Assembly (NCBI GenBank): GCA_963792075.1
Contig: CAWBUW010000012.1
Location: forward strand, 1,116,001-1,180,000
Length of the DNA: 64,000 nt
Direction: 5' to 3'
Source of the DNA: CAWBUW01 sp963792075
GTDB lineage: Bacteria; Chloroflexota; Anaerolineae; Anaerolineales; UBA4823
In this document: in pieces, positions 41,848 to 50,017 of the stretch
Numbering within the stretch: the first letter of the stretch is position 1
Layout: every line of letters begins with the position of its first letter
Program-made: the position numbers and the translations under genes
Notes under the pieces: model-generated
Database searches by the model: none
What the model saw: only the letters and a program-made list of their open reading frames with translations
Told to the model about the DNA's origin: nothing

Positions 41848-42972
41848 TCAGACCTCAGTACCCTGACCAATACGTGGGATGCCATACACTGGCTTCCATC
41901 CCTCACTGAGCGGCTCGCGCAGGTAAGGTTCCATCTCTTCGGCAGACCGCAGTGTGACCTCCTCCACCGGCGGGACCTTTCCGGCTGGGAAGGCCTCCAG
42001 GACGTGATCGTGCCACAGTGTCAAATATTTTAGAATCGCGGCCATGGGGCGCCTGGCTTTCTGCGCTGCGCCAGATTTGGCCTTGCCCACCACGCCCTCG
42101 GGCGTGGCAGAGATTTCGATGGCGAAGTGCCCCTCGCCTTCCGACCAGCGGCTGGGGCGACCGAACGGGTCCACCGATTTGTCAAAGTGGCCTTCGGGCA
42201 GGTAAGATTTACCCTCCGTATTCACCGCATAGTCCATGTCCACCATTTCGGGGTGCAGCAGCAGGCTCAGGGAGGTTTCAAACTCATCTGCATGCACAAA
42301 GTTGGTGCTCATCTGCCCGCCGCGGTCATCGGTGCGGAAGAACTCGCGCACGCCGCGGTGCCAGTCGATGACGCGGAAGACACCTGGCAGTTGGTAGCGC
42401 TTCATAAATTCCTGTACTGCCAATTCGAGCATCCAGAGCTGGCCGTGGTTATTGACGATCAACTGCTTGCGGAAACCGTCATTCCACAGGCCGAGCATCA
42501 CATCGATCATCATCTCGCGTACCACATGCTCGCGTACGATGACCGTACCGGGCATGCCCAGGTGATGGAACGGATGGCCGCCATAGTTCAACGGAGGCAG
42601 CGCCAGGTTGACCGGCGCGCCATGCTTGGCCGTGTAACGGCGCACCCCCTCGCAGATGGCGCTCACATACAACGTGTCTGCCGCGCTGGGGAGATGCCGC
42701 CCGTGCAGCTCGGTGCAGCCTACCGGGATGAGGACCACATCGTTTTTCTTGCGGTTTGCCTCGACTTGCCAGCGAGTGGTCGTCTGGATGTACGAACCGG
42801 GTTTGGCCCATTCCACCGGCGACGGGATGCCATAGTCCGCCAGAATGGCATCGATCTGCGCATCGCTTGCGTCCCAGACTTCCTTTTTCATCCGCCCAAC
42901 GGCGTTGTCCTCGAAGAACAGATCGGGCTGGTCCGTGGGAAGGTATCCTTTAGGTACAACAGGGTTTGTCAT
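41848..42972 (-). CDS. iolN: Creatininase-fold hydrolase, IolN-like (3-dehydro-scyllo-inosose hydrolase)
   Basis: 374 residues from MTNPVVPKGYLPTDQPDLFF; GAGGAG lies 9 bp upstream, while the longer frame upstream runs through a hairpin and is rejected. Creatininase-type metal motifs: VVLIPVGCTELHGRHLPSAA (Glu, His, Asp next in DTLYVSA), NYGGHPFHHLGMPGT, QLIVNNHGQLW, and VHADEFETSLSL (His, Glu). In the Thermotoga pathway IolN opens the diketo-inositol ring to 5-keto-L-gluconate. Position between iolM and the oxidase genes fits. Confidence 0.8.
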   Translation of the reverse strand: MTNPVVPKGYLPTDQPDLFFEDNAVGRMKKEVWDASDAQIDAILADYGIPSPVEWAKPGSYIQTTTRWQVEANRKKNDVVLIPVGCTELHGRHLPSAADTLYVSAICEGVRRYTAKHGAPVNLALPPLNYGGHPFHHLGMPGTVIVREHVVREMMIDVMLGLWNDGFRKQLIVNNHGQLWMLELAVQEFMKRYQLPGVFRVIDWHRGVREFFRTDDRGGQMSTNFVHADEFETSLSLLLHPEMVDMDYAVNTEGKSYLPEGHFDKSVDPFGRPSRWSEGEGHFAIEISATPEGVVGKAKSGAAQKARRPMAAILKYLTLWHDHVLEAFPAGKVPPVEEVTLRSAEEMEPYLREPLSEGWKPVYGIPRIGQGTEV

Positions 42973-43001
42973 TTTATTATGCTCCTCAAATTCGGGGTTC
43001 T

Positions 43002-43040
43002 GGGGTAGCTGGCGCAGGCGAAGCCTGCGCCAGCTACCCC
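43002..43040. repeat. 18-bp perfect hairpin with GAA loop inside the inositol operon
   Basis: Arms 43002-43019 and 43023-43040 are perfectly complementary around GAA (GCGAAGC apex). It lies between glcD-like (stop 43049) and iolN (ATG 42972). Within an operon it would act as an mRNA processing or stability element rather than a full terminator. Confidence 0.8.
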
Positions 43041-43048
43041 AATCAAAA

Positions 43049-44431
43049 TTAATCCGGAAAAACTTTGCCGGGGTTGAGAAGATTAGCCGGGTCCAGTGCA
43101 GCCTTGATCCGTTTCTGGATCTCAAGTGAAAGTGGCCCCAGGGCTTGTTCCATATAAGGGCGCTTCAGCGCCCCGACACCATGTTCGCCCGAGAGAGTCC
43201 CGCCCAACTTCAGGGCAAGGGTGAATTCTTCCGCAGCCATCTGCCCGACCTTGGCCCACTGCACCGGGTCACGCTTATCGAACAGGATGTTGGGGTGCAG
43301 GTTGCCGTCTCCGGCATGGCCGAAGATCACGATGGGCAATCCATACTGCGCGCTGATGGCCTTCAGGCCGCGTACAGCCTCCGGGATGGCGCTGCGCGGC
43401 ACGGTAATATCCTCGCCCAGCTTGTTGGGCGCCTTGCGCGCCAGCGCCGGCGAAACAGAACGGCGCGCCTGCCACAGCTTCGAACGCTCACTTTCGCTCT
43501 GCGCAACCTTGACCTGCCGCGCGCCGCTCTCCAGGCAGATGCTCTTCACCGCTTCGATCTCGCGCAGCACCGCGGCCTCGTCCGTACCATCGGTTTCAAC
43601 CAGCAGGATGGCTTCTACATCCAAGGGCAGCCCTAATCCCAGCGCGGCCTCGATGCAGGCGATGGCAGTCTCGTCCATCAGCTCCAGGGTGGCAGGGACG
43701 ATCCCCGCCGCCAGGATGGCGTTGACCGTCCGGCAGGCATTTTCCAGCTCTGCAAATTCGACCAGCGCCGTACGGGCGAATTTCGGCCTGGCCGTCAGGC
43801 GCAGCAGGGCTTCGGTGATCACCCCCAGAGTGCCTTCTGAGCCGGTGAAGAGCGCGGTCAGGTCGTATCCGACCACGTCTTTGATCAGCTTACCGCCGGT
43901 ATGCAGCACCCGCCCGTCCGCCAGTACGACGGTCAGGCCGAGCACGTAGTCGCCGGTCACGCCATATTTCAAGCAGCGCGGGCCGCCGGCGTTGCAGGCG
44001 ATATTTCCGCCGATGGTCGAATGGCGGACGCTGGACGGGTCGGGTGGGTAAAACAGCCCGACTTTCTCCACGGCTGTCTGCAAGTCCGCCGTAATCACGC
44101 CGGCCTCCACGTGGGCGGTGGCGTTGACCGGGTCGATTTCCAGGATGTGGTTCATGCGCGTCAACGCCAGTACGATCCCACCCTGGAAGGGGACTGAGGC
44201 AGCCGCCAATCCCGACCCCATGCCACGCGTCACCAGTGGGAGACGTTCTGCGGCGGCTAACTGGACCACCTGGCACACCTGTCCGGTCGTGCGCGGCAAG
44301 ACAACGATATCGGGACGGTAATCTTCGAAAGTGCCATCGTAACCATAAACCGCCAGGTCTTCAGGCGTGGCTAAAACGCCTTCTTGGCCGGTGATCTTTT
44401 CGAGTTGGGTGAGGATGTGTGGGTCCATCAT
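43049..44431 (-). CDS. FAD-linked oxidase, GlcD-like subunit
   Basis: 460 residues. FAD_binding_4 (PCMH) domain: DIVVLPRTTGQVCQVVQLAA, LVTRGMGSGLAAASVPFQGG, PSSVRHSTIGGNIACNAGGP, YVLGLTVVLADGRVL. The C-terminal FAD-oxidase domain has PIVIFGHAGDGNLHPNILFD and the ending LKLGGTLSGEHGVGALKRPY. The best-known relatives oxidise glycolate or D-lactate to the keto acid. Inside this operon the substrate may be a hydroxy acid produced from inositol; unproven. Its start overlaps the GlcF-like stop by 4 bp. Confidence 0.88.
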   Translation of the reverse strand: MMDPHILTQLEKITGQEGVLATPEDLAVYGYDGTFEDYRPDIVVLPRTTGQVCQVVQLAAAERLPLVTRGMGSGLAAASVPFQGGIVLALTRMNHILEIDPVNATAHVEAGVITADLQTAVEKVGLFYPPDPSSVRHSTIGGNIACNAGGPRCLKYGVTGDYVLGLTVVLADGRVLHTGGKLIKDVVGYDLTALFTGSEGTLGVITEALLRLTARPKFARTALVEFAELENACRTVNAILAAGIVPATLELMDETAIACIEAALGLGLPLDVEAILLVETDGTDEAAVLREIEAVKSICLESGARQVKVAQSESERSKLWQARRSVSPALARKAPNKLGEDITVPRSAIPEAVRGLKAISAQYGLPIVIFGHAGDGNLHPNILFDKRDPVQWAKVGQMAAEEFTLALKLGGTLSGEHGVGALKRPYMEQALGPLSLEIQKRIKAALDPANLLNPGKVFPD

Positions 44432-45762
44432 TTGCTCTGGTTCTCTTGACTGAGGCCCCTCACTCCTGGCCCCTCTCCCGTTGGGAGAGGGGTTGGGGTG
44501 AGGGAGGAATATGCCTGGTCCAGCAGCGTGATGGGGTGGACGACCTGTACCTCCAGCCCTTGCCGCTTTACACCCGCGATCAACTGCATCTGGCAGCCAG
44601 GGCAGCCGGATGCGATAAAGTCGGCCTGGGTGCTGGCGAGGTTATCGGTCTTACGTTTCAATACCTTGAGTGAAGTCTCGTAATGTGTGATGAGCTGGCT
44701 GCCCGCCGAACCGCAGCACCAATCTGCCTCGGGCAGCTCAACGAACTCCAGGCCATCGATCATGCTCAGCAGTTGGCGCGGTTGTTTCCACACGCCCTGG
44801 CCGCGGCGCAGGTGGCAGGGGTCATGATAGGTCACGCGCGCTTCGATGCGCCCCTGCGGTTTTTCGAGCGGGATGGACATCAGAAATTCGCTTATGTCGC
44901 GCACTTTGGAGCTGAACGCGACTGCGCGCTCTGCCCAGGCCGGATCGTCAGCGAGCAGATGGCCGTAGTCTTTCAGCGTGGAACCGCAGGTGGCGCAGTC
45001 GGTAACGATGGTCTCGACCTGCGCTTGCTCGAACAGCTCGATGTTGGTCCGGGCTTGTTCGCGCACCAGGTCGGGCCGCCCGTAACCCAGGGCGGGCATC
45101 CCGCAGCAGACGGTCTCTTTGGGTGTGATCACGGTGCAGCCGTTGCGGGCCAGCACCCGCACCGTGGCAGCACTCTCTTCGGCGAACATCAGGCTTTGGG
45201 CGCAGCCCAAGAAAAAGCCCACGCGGAACCGGCTGGCCCCGTTTGCTTTGGTGACCTCGGGCAGCGCCTTCCGCAGCGGGCGCTGGGGCAGGTGCGGCAG
45301 CATGGCTTCCAGGTCGCGCAGTTGGGGGGGCAGCAGCTTTCTCAGCCCCAGGGCATAAGCCAGGCGGCGCAGGCCGCTGCGTTCATACAACCGCAGGGGC
45401 CAGGTGGCGAGCTCCAGCCGCCCTGGGCGGGGGATGAGGCCTTTGAACAGCGTCTGCTTCCAGCGGGCTGGCTGGCGCTGTTCTTGTAGATCGCGCATCT
45501 CCAGTGCCAGATGGGCGGGATGGATGCCGACGGGGCAGAGGTCATCACAGGCCATGCAGCCGAAGCAGGCGTACATCTGCTCGGCCAGGTTGGGGCTGAG
45601 CTCCAGGTCGCCTTCCAGCCCTTTGCGCGCCAGCGCTACCCGCCCGCGGGGCGAGGCCGTCTCGCTGAGATGTTCCCGGTACGTTGGGCAGACCGCCAGG
45701 CACAGACCGCAGCGGATGCAGTTCAGGTATTCAGACTCGGAGGGCCGTCTATCCAATCTCAC
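44428..45762 (-). CDS. Iron-sulfur subunit, GlcF-like
   Basis: 444 residues. Two [4Fe-4S] clusters: CIRCGLCLAVCPTY near residue 16 and CFGCMACDDLCPVG near 67. Two CCG-type Cys-rich domains follow (VGFFLGCAQSLM, ETVCCGMPALGYG, TYHDPCHLRRGQGVW, EADWCCGSAGSQ, ASGCPGCQMQLIAGV). It transfers electrons from the GlcD-like subunit to the membrane pool. The last ~24 residues (LTPTPLPTGEGPGVRGLSQ) are encoded by an interspersed repeat and are not part of the domain. Start overlaps iolG by 14 bp. Confidence 0.88.
   Translation of the reverse strand: MRLDRRPSESEYLNCIRCGLCLAVCPTYREHLSETASPRGRVALARKGLEGDLELSPNLAEQMYACFGCMACDDLCPVGIHPAHLALEMRDLQEQRQPARWKQTLFKGLIPRPGRLELATWPLRLYERSGLRRLAYALGLRKLLPPQLRDLEAMLPHLPQRPLRKALPEVTKANGASRFRVGFFLGCAQSLMFAEESAATVRVLARNGCTVITPKETVCCGMPALGYGRPDLVREQARTNIELFEQAQVETIVTDCATCGSTLKDYGHLLADDPAWAERAVAFSSKVRDISEFLMSIPLEKPQGRIEARVTYHDPCHLRRGQGVWKQPRQLLSMIDGLEFVELPEADWCCGSAGSQLITHYETSLKVLKRKTDNLASTQADFIASGCPGCQMQLIAGVKRQGLEVQVVHPITLLDQAYSSLTPTPLPTGEGPGVRGLSQENQSK
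44457..44504. repeat. Interspersed GC-rich repeat read through by the GlcF-like gene
   Basis: A CCCCTCTCCC/GGGAGAGGGG inverted repeat (44470-44479 with 44483-44492) flanked by CCCTCAC and GGGTGAGGG halves. Its translation, LTPTPLPTGEG, is the well-known product of an intergenic repeat seen in many bacterial genomes. Confidence 0.7.
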
Positions 45763-46762
45763 TTACCTTGACGGGCCGGTTCTCGCGATAAGATTTCCAG
45801 GCGGCGTAGCCGAGCACCACCGCGGCGCGGCCGTCCGCACCGGTGGTTGGGGTCGGTTTGTCATCGCGGACGCATTCGATGAACTGGCGCACTTCCTCGA
45901 CATAGCAGGGCGCGTAGCGCTGCATAAAGAAGTACGGCGGCTTGGCAGAGACGAAACCATCCCGGTTGCCTTTCACGGCAGTTGTCTCAGCTTCGTTGTT
46001 TGCCATGGCTGTTCCATTCGAGCAGAACACTTCCAGACGCTGGTCGTAACCGTAGACCGCCTTGCGGCTGTTGTCAATGGTGCCTACTGCGCCATTGGCA
46101 AACTTGATCATGACCACATCTGTGTCGATGTCGCCAAACTCGTTCAGCTTCGGCTCAAGCAATACCCCGCCGGCCGCGTAGACTTCCAGCACTTCGCCAA
46201 GCTGGAATTGAATCATATCAAAGTCATGGATAGCCAGGTCGAGGAAGATTCCTCCTGAGACACGCAGGAAATCCATGCTGGGAAAATCTGGGTCGCGGTT
46301 GACGATGTGCAGGATGCACGGTCGTCCGATTTCACCGGATGCAACGATCTCGCGCACGCGCAGAAGACTTTTATCGAAGCGGCGGTTGAAACCGACCTGC
46401 AATTTGACACCAGCTTTCGCTACCGCGGCCAGGGCAGCGTCGATCTTGTCCAGCTCAAGTGCCAACGGTTTCTCGCAGAAGATATGCTTGCCCGCCGCGG
46501 CCACGTCTTTCATGATAAAAGCGTGCGTGTCTGTGCTGGAAGCAATCAGGATGGCTTCGATTTCAGGGTCAGCCAGCAGTTCGTGATAGTCCTTAACCAC
46601 CCTCTGGATACCCAGCTCATCCGCTACGGCTTGGGCTACTTCCAAGCGGATATCACAGACAGCCACTAAATCTGCATCGGGAATGAGCCTGGCAATGTTG
46701 CGCGCATGCACGCTGCCCATGCGTCCGGTACCAATTACTGCGATTTTTATTTTTCTTGTCAT
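45749..46762 (-). CDS. iolG: myo-Inositol 2-dehydrogenase (IolG-like, Gfo/Idh/MocA family)
   Basis: 337 residues. Rossmann fold IKIAVIGTGRMGSVHARNIA, the EKP motif in KHIFCEKPLALELDKID (catalytic Lys), and the substrate part SGGIFLDLAIHDFDMIQFQL with catalytic Asp and His. DNSRKAVYGYDQRLEVF is typical of inositol dehydrogenases. Oxidises myo-inositol to scyllo-inosose with NAD. Fifth position in the operon; follows iolI after 40 bp. Confidence 0.88.
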   Translation of the reverse strand: MTRKIKIAVIGTGRMGSVHARNIARLIPDADLVAVCDIRLEVAQAVADELGIQRVVKDYHELLADPEIEAILIASSTDTHAFIMKDVAAAGKHIFCEKPLALELDKIDAALAAVAKAGVKLQVGFNRRFDKSLLRVREIVASGEIGRPCILHIVNRDPDFPSMDFLRVSGGIFLDLAIHDFDMIQFQLGEVLEVYAAGGVLLEPKLNEFGDIDTDVVMIKFANGAVGTIDNSRKAVYGYDQRLEVFCSNGTAMANNEAETTAVKGNRDGFVSAKPPYFFMQRYAPCYVEEVRQFIECVRDDKPTPTTGADGRAAVVLGYAAWKSYRENRPVKVSEIG

Positions 46763-46802
46763 TTCGACCTCTTTTTATCTGGAAGTGCTCTATTTTGCTG
46801 TC

Positions 46803-47636
46803 CTATTCGATGTGAAAATGTGGGGATAGCACCTTAACTGCAGCCTGGCGTGCTTCGATCGCCAATTCCTGGGGATCCCAATTCCAATACTCCGGTCGGA
46901 ATAGCTCGATGGCGCATGGTCCATCATACCCAATCTGCTTCAGCCCCTTGCAGATAGCGTCGAGAGGTACAATGCCCTGGCCAGGTAAAAGACGCGTACT
47001 GTCGCGAATGGCTTCCTTCGGCGTATCTTCAAGATCATCCAGGTGAAATGCGAAGATGCGTTTGGGATCCAGTTGTTCGAGCTCGCTCAACAGACCGCCA
47101 CCGCCATAAAAATGGGCTGCATCGACTGTCATTCCAATGTTGTTCCGGCCCACTTTTTGGATGATTTCAAACGCAGCGCGCGGTGTGCGTACGCTGCACC
47201 ATCCAAAGCCCAGGAACTCAAACGACAGATTGACCCGGTACAAGCTGGCAATATCGCTCAGGTCGCGCAGCACCTTAACGTACTCGGCCTGTATGTCGTC
47301 CCAGGATAAATTTCGGTCAGGCAAAGGACTGGGAACAACAATAACAGTTGGGCAGCCAATTGCCTGTGCGATCTTGCAAAGTTCATGCAGACGCGCTTGA
47401 ATTTGGATGTATTCATCCCCACGATAGGCGATGAATTCGATTGAATTGAAAGCTAGCGGTATAACGCCATGACTGGTAAACAACGCTTTGAGCTCAGCCA
47501 AAGAATGGCCTGCCAGGTAACGATCTATTTTTGCTACCCAAACCTCAAGCGCCTTGAATCCTGCCTGAGCGGTGACTGCGACATCGCTTTCGAGATTGCT
47601 CGTCATCGTCGTCGCACTGTGGAAAGCTAGTTTCAT
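46803..47636 (-). CDS. iolI: Inosose isomerase (IolI-like)
   Basis: 277 residues, AP-endonuclease-2/xylose isomerase TIM barrel. Metal residues in LSFEFLGFGWCSVRTPRAAF (Glu), GMTVDAAHFYGGGG (Asp, His), IFAFHLDDLEDTPKE (His, Asp) and CAIELFRPEYWNWDP (Glu). The ends MKLAFHSATTMTSNLESDV and LPGQGIVPLDAICKGLKQIG follow B. subtilis IolI closely. IolI interconverts inosose isomers, feeding alternative inositol stereoisomers into the pathway. Confidence 0.83.
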   Translation of the reverse strand: MKLAFHSATTMTSNLESDVAVTAQAGFKALEVWVAKIDRYLAGHSLAELKALFTSHGVIPLAFNSIEFIAYRGDEYIQIQARLHELCKIAQAIGCPTVIVVPSPLPDRNLSWDDIQAEYVKVLRDLSDIASLYRVNLSFEFLGFGWCSVRTPRAAFEIIQKVGRNNIGMTVDAAHFYGGGGLLSELEQLDPKRIFAFHLDDLEDTPKEAIRDSTRLLPGQGIVPLDAICKGLKQIGYDGPCAIELFRPEYWNWDPQELAIEARQAAVKVLSPHFHIE

Positions 47637-47682
47637 CGAGTCCCTTCCTGACTGGCAAGAGCAGAATTGCTATTATTGGAAA

Positions 47683-48726
47683 TTACATCTTCATCACGAT
47701 CTTCATGGCGCTCTTCGGATGGTGCTCGAGCGTCTTCATGTCCAATCCGAGCAGATCGAACGCGCTCAGGCCCTCATCGAACGGGATCACTTTGGTGAAG
47801 AAGGGTCCCATATTGAGACGCTTCTCCTGGTAGATGCGGATGGACGGCACCATCGTGTTCTGCCCCAGGTACAGCCCGAGGATCTTGGTCGCCCAGCGGG
47901 TGATTTCATTCGGCACAACGGTTACCTGGACAGACGAGTCCATGCCGAAAGGCAGCACCTTGCCACCGGGGGTGACGCAGGTCAGCGCCTGGCCCAGAGC
48001 ATTGCCGGTGGCTTCGATGACGATGTCGGCCTTGCGACCGTAAGTGAACTCGGTCACCTTCTTCTCAATGTCTACCTCTTTTGGGTTCCAGACCGTCAGG
48101 CCGCATTCCTTGGCGACGCGGATGCGGAACGGGTCGATCTCGGTTACGGCGACCTTGGCTGCGATGTTCTTGGCGAATTGGGCGAACAGGTAGCCGATCG
48201 GCCCGAAGCCCAGGATCTGCACGTAATCGTAGGGCAGCATCTGCAGCGTGTTCATCCCGTTGACCACTGTTGCCAGCGTCTCGACCTGTGTGCCCAGGAT
48301 ATCATCGATTTCATCGGGCAGCACAAAGCATTGTTTTTCGGGCACCAGGCAGTACTCTGCATAACCACCGTCGCGCATGACTCCCAGCGCGCTGGTCTTG
48401 ATATCCACGCACTGGCTGCTCAATCCCATGCGGCAGAACGAGCAGAAGCCGCAGCGGATATTGTTGTCGATCGCCACCCGGTCACCGAGCTTGACGTGGT
48501 GCACGTTCGTGCCCACCTCGACCACCTCGCCGCAGAACTCGTGGCCCAGCACGGTATTTGGCCTGAAATGGTGCTTGCCCTCGATGATCTTCAGGTCCGA
48601 GCCGCAGATGCCTACTGCCTTGACCTTGAGCAGAACGTCGTCGGGGTCTTTGACGTGGGGGATTGGTTTTTCCTCGAATACGAGATTCCCGACATCCTTG
48701 AATACATAGGCTTTCATCTTGTCCAT
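47683..48726 (-). CDS. Zn-dependent medium-chain dehydrogenase
   Basis: 347 residues. Catalytic zinc motif VKAVGICGSDLKIIEG and VLGHEFCGEVVEVG; structural zinc CGFCSFCRMGLSSQC; NAD-binding VQILGFGPIGYLFAQFA. Shorter than the IolM-like protein and without its extension, so a different substrate is expected: another inositol isomer, or tagaturonate/other keto sugar at the end of the route. First structural gene of the operon; a LacI-type operator half-match lies 44 bp upstream. Confidence 0.87.
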   Translation of the reverse strand: MDKMKAYVFKDVGNLVFEEKPIPHVKDPDDVLLKVKAVGICGSDLKIIEGKHHFRPNTVLGHEFCGEVVEVGTNVHHVKLGDRVAIDNNIRCGFCSFCRMGLSSQCVDIKTSALGVMRDGGYAEYCLVPEKQCFVLPDEIDDILGTQVETLATVVNGMNTLQMLPYDYVQILGFGPIGYLFAQFAKNIAAKVAVTEIDPFRIRVAKECGLTVWNPKEVDIEKKVTEFTYGRKADIVIEATGNALGQALTCVTPGGKVLPFGMDSSVQVTVVPNEITRWATKILGLYLGQNTMVPSIRIYQEKRLNMGPFFTKVIPFDEGLSAFDLLGLDMKTLEHHPKSAMKIVMKM

Positions 48727-48769
48727 ATTTCTTCTCTTTCTCTAGAAATTGGTGGCTTGAAATGGGTTT

Positions 48770-48783
48770 TGCACACAGGCGCA
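48770..48783. promoter_or_regulatory. Candidate LacI-family operator upstream of the dehydrogenase gene
   Basis: TGCACACAGGCGCA agrees at 11 of 14 positions with the perfect palindrome at the regulator's own start (49847-49860). Placed between lacI and the first structural gene, as expected for a repressor site. Confidence 0.5.
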
Positions 48784-48810
48784 TCCATTAGAAAATAAAT
48801 CGGGGTACCT

Positions 48811-49833
48811 CTACCTGGCCAGGGCTGCGGTCGAGCCGCGCACCAGCAGGCTGCCTTTCAGCATTTGGATCTTAGGCTCTACGCCCTCATTGCCAACGGC
48901 GCCATTCAACAGACCCAACACGAGCCGGGCAGCCTCCGCGCCAATGGAGCGCTTGGGTTGATCAAATGTGGTCAGGGAGGGATTGGTATAGGCGGAGAAA
49001 AGGATGTTATCAAACCCGGTGACGGACATCTGGTCTGGAACGTGGACCCCGGCCCTTTGCAACCCCTGCAAGACCCCGATGGCGATCATATCGTTGTAGC
49101 AGACCAGCGCAGTGGGAAGCTCGTCCAGGCCCAGGAAATGCTCCAACCCGGCGATGCCATTCTCGGGTCTGCCGCCGGGGACCTGGTGGATGTAGCCGCC
49201 CGGAATGGGAATCCCCGCTGTTTCCAATGCCTGCCTGAAACCAGCCAGCCGGTCGAGCGTGCTGCGCCCAGCATGTGCATTTCCGAGGTAAGCGATCTTC
49301 CGGTGTCCATTTTCAATAAGATGATGCGTTACCTGCCGGCTGCCGTACACGTCATCATGGTAAATCGAGTAGCGGTATTCTTCAGCCGCCTGGTTGTTGA
49401 CAAGTACAATGGGGACGCCAAAACTGGCAAACTGCCGGCTTTGTTCCGTGCTGACCGGGGTCGAACAGATCACCATGCCGTCCACGCGCCGTTCAACCAT
49501 GGCCTGGACGATGGCCTGCTCCCTCTCCAGGCTGTGCTGCGCGGCAGCCATGAACAGGCTGTAACCGCTGGCCTGGGCCACTTCTTCGATCCCCTGCAAG
49601 ATTTCGCTAAAGAATGGATCGTCTATATTGCGGATAATGACCCCCAAAGCCTGTGAACGGTTCGTTTTCAAGGTGCGTGCGGCTGCGCTGGGGAGGTAGC
49701 CCAACTGGTTCGCAATCTGACGAACACGCTCGGCGGTCTCTTCAGGGATGAGCGGACTGCCGTTCAGGACACGCGAAACCGTGGAATGGGAAACTTCTGC
49801 TTTTCTGGCGATATCTTTGATCGTAACCGGCAC
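48811..49833 (-). CDS. LacI family transcription regulator of the inositol operon
   Basis: 340 residues from a GTG start (MPVTIKDIARKAEVSHSTVS), with AAGGAG 7 bp upstream; a GTG six codons earlier sits on the ribosome site. Helix-turn-helix and hinge (RVLNGSPLIPEETAERVRQI, LGYLPSAAARTLKTNRSQAL) followed by a periplasmic-binding-like ligand domain. A perfect palindrome overlaps its leader, so it is probably autoregulated. Controls the downstream genes in the same direction and possibly the divergent locus. Confidence 0.92.
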   Translation of the reverse strand: MPVTIKDIARKAEVSHSTVSRVLNGSPLIPEETAERVRQIANQLGYLPSAAARTLKTNRSQALGVIIRNIDDPFFSEILQGIEEVAQASGYSLFMAAAQHSLEREQAIVQAMVERRVDGMVICSTPVSTEQSRQFASFGVPIVLVNNQAAEEYRYSIYHDDVYGSRQVTHHLIENGHRKIAYLGNAHAGRSTLDRLAGFRQALETAGIPIPGGYIHQVPGGRPENGIAGLEHFLGLDELPTALVCYNDMIAIGVLQGLQRAGVHVPDQMSVTGFDNILFSAYTNPSLTTFDQPKRSIGAEAARLVLGLLNGAVGNEGVEPKIQMLKGSLLVRGSTAALAR

Positions 49834-49846
49834 CGGGATTCTCCTT

Positions 49847-49860
49847 TGCACACGTGTGCA
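49847..49860. promoter_or_regulatory. LacI-family operator (perfect 14-bp palindrome)
   Basis: TGCACACGTGTGCA, a perfect palindrome with the central CG typical of LacI-family sites. It abuts the regulator's ribosome binding site, so a bound repressor would block its own transcription. Confidence 0.75.
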
Positions 49861-49922
49861 TTGATAGGTAAAGTGTACCTATAAGCACAGGAAAAGTCAA
49901 GCCCCTTTTTTTGAAAGAGGGC

Positions 49923-49975
49923 TTGCAATTTTGATAATTCTGTTGTATCATATGCAAATGAAAGTCAACTTTCAT
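49923..49975 (+). promoter_or_regulatory. Sigma70-type promoter with RpiR-type operator at the start of the phosphate-ester locus
   Basis: -35 TTGCAA (49923-49928), 17-bp spacer, -10 TATCAT (49946-49951), then the palindrome ATGAAAGTCAACTTTCAT (49958-49975) around the transcription start. The same arrangement is at 56867-56919 before the RpiR gene. The TGAAA-N6-TTTCA form suits MurR/RpiR family regulators. Confidence 0.8.
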
Positions 49976-50017
49976 AAATATAGAAAATGAAAGATACGTA
50001 CATTGAAAGGTCATCCG

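Noticed and set aside
42127..43008. 293-codon plus-strand frame opposite iolN
   Set aside because: Antisense to the creatininase-like gene and ends at the hairpin; no motif.
47572..48798. 408-codon plus-strand frame opposite the zinc dehydrogenase
   Set aside because: Antisense shadow of a strongly conserved dehydrogenase; composition (His/Asp/Leu rich) is typical of reversed coding DNA.
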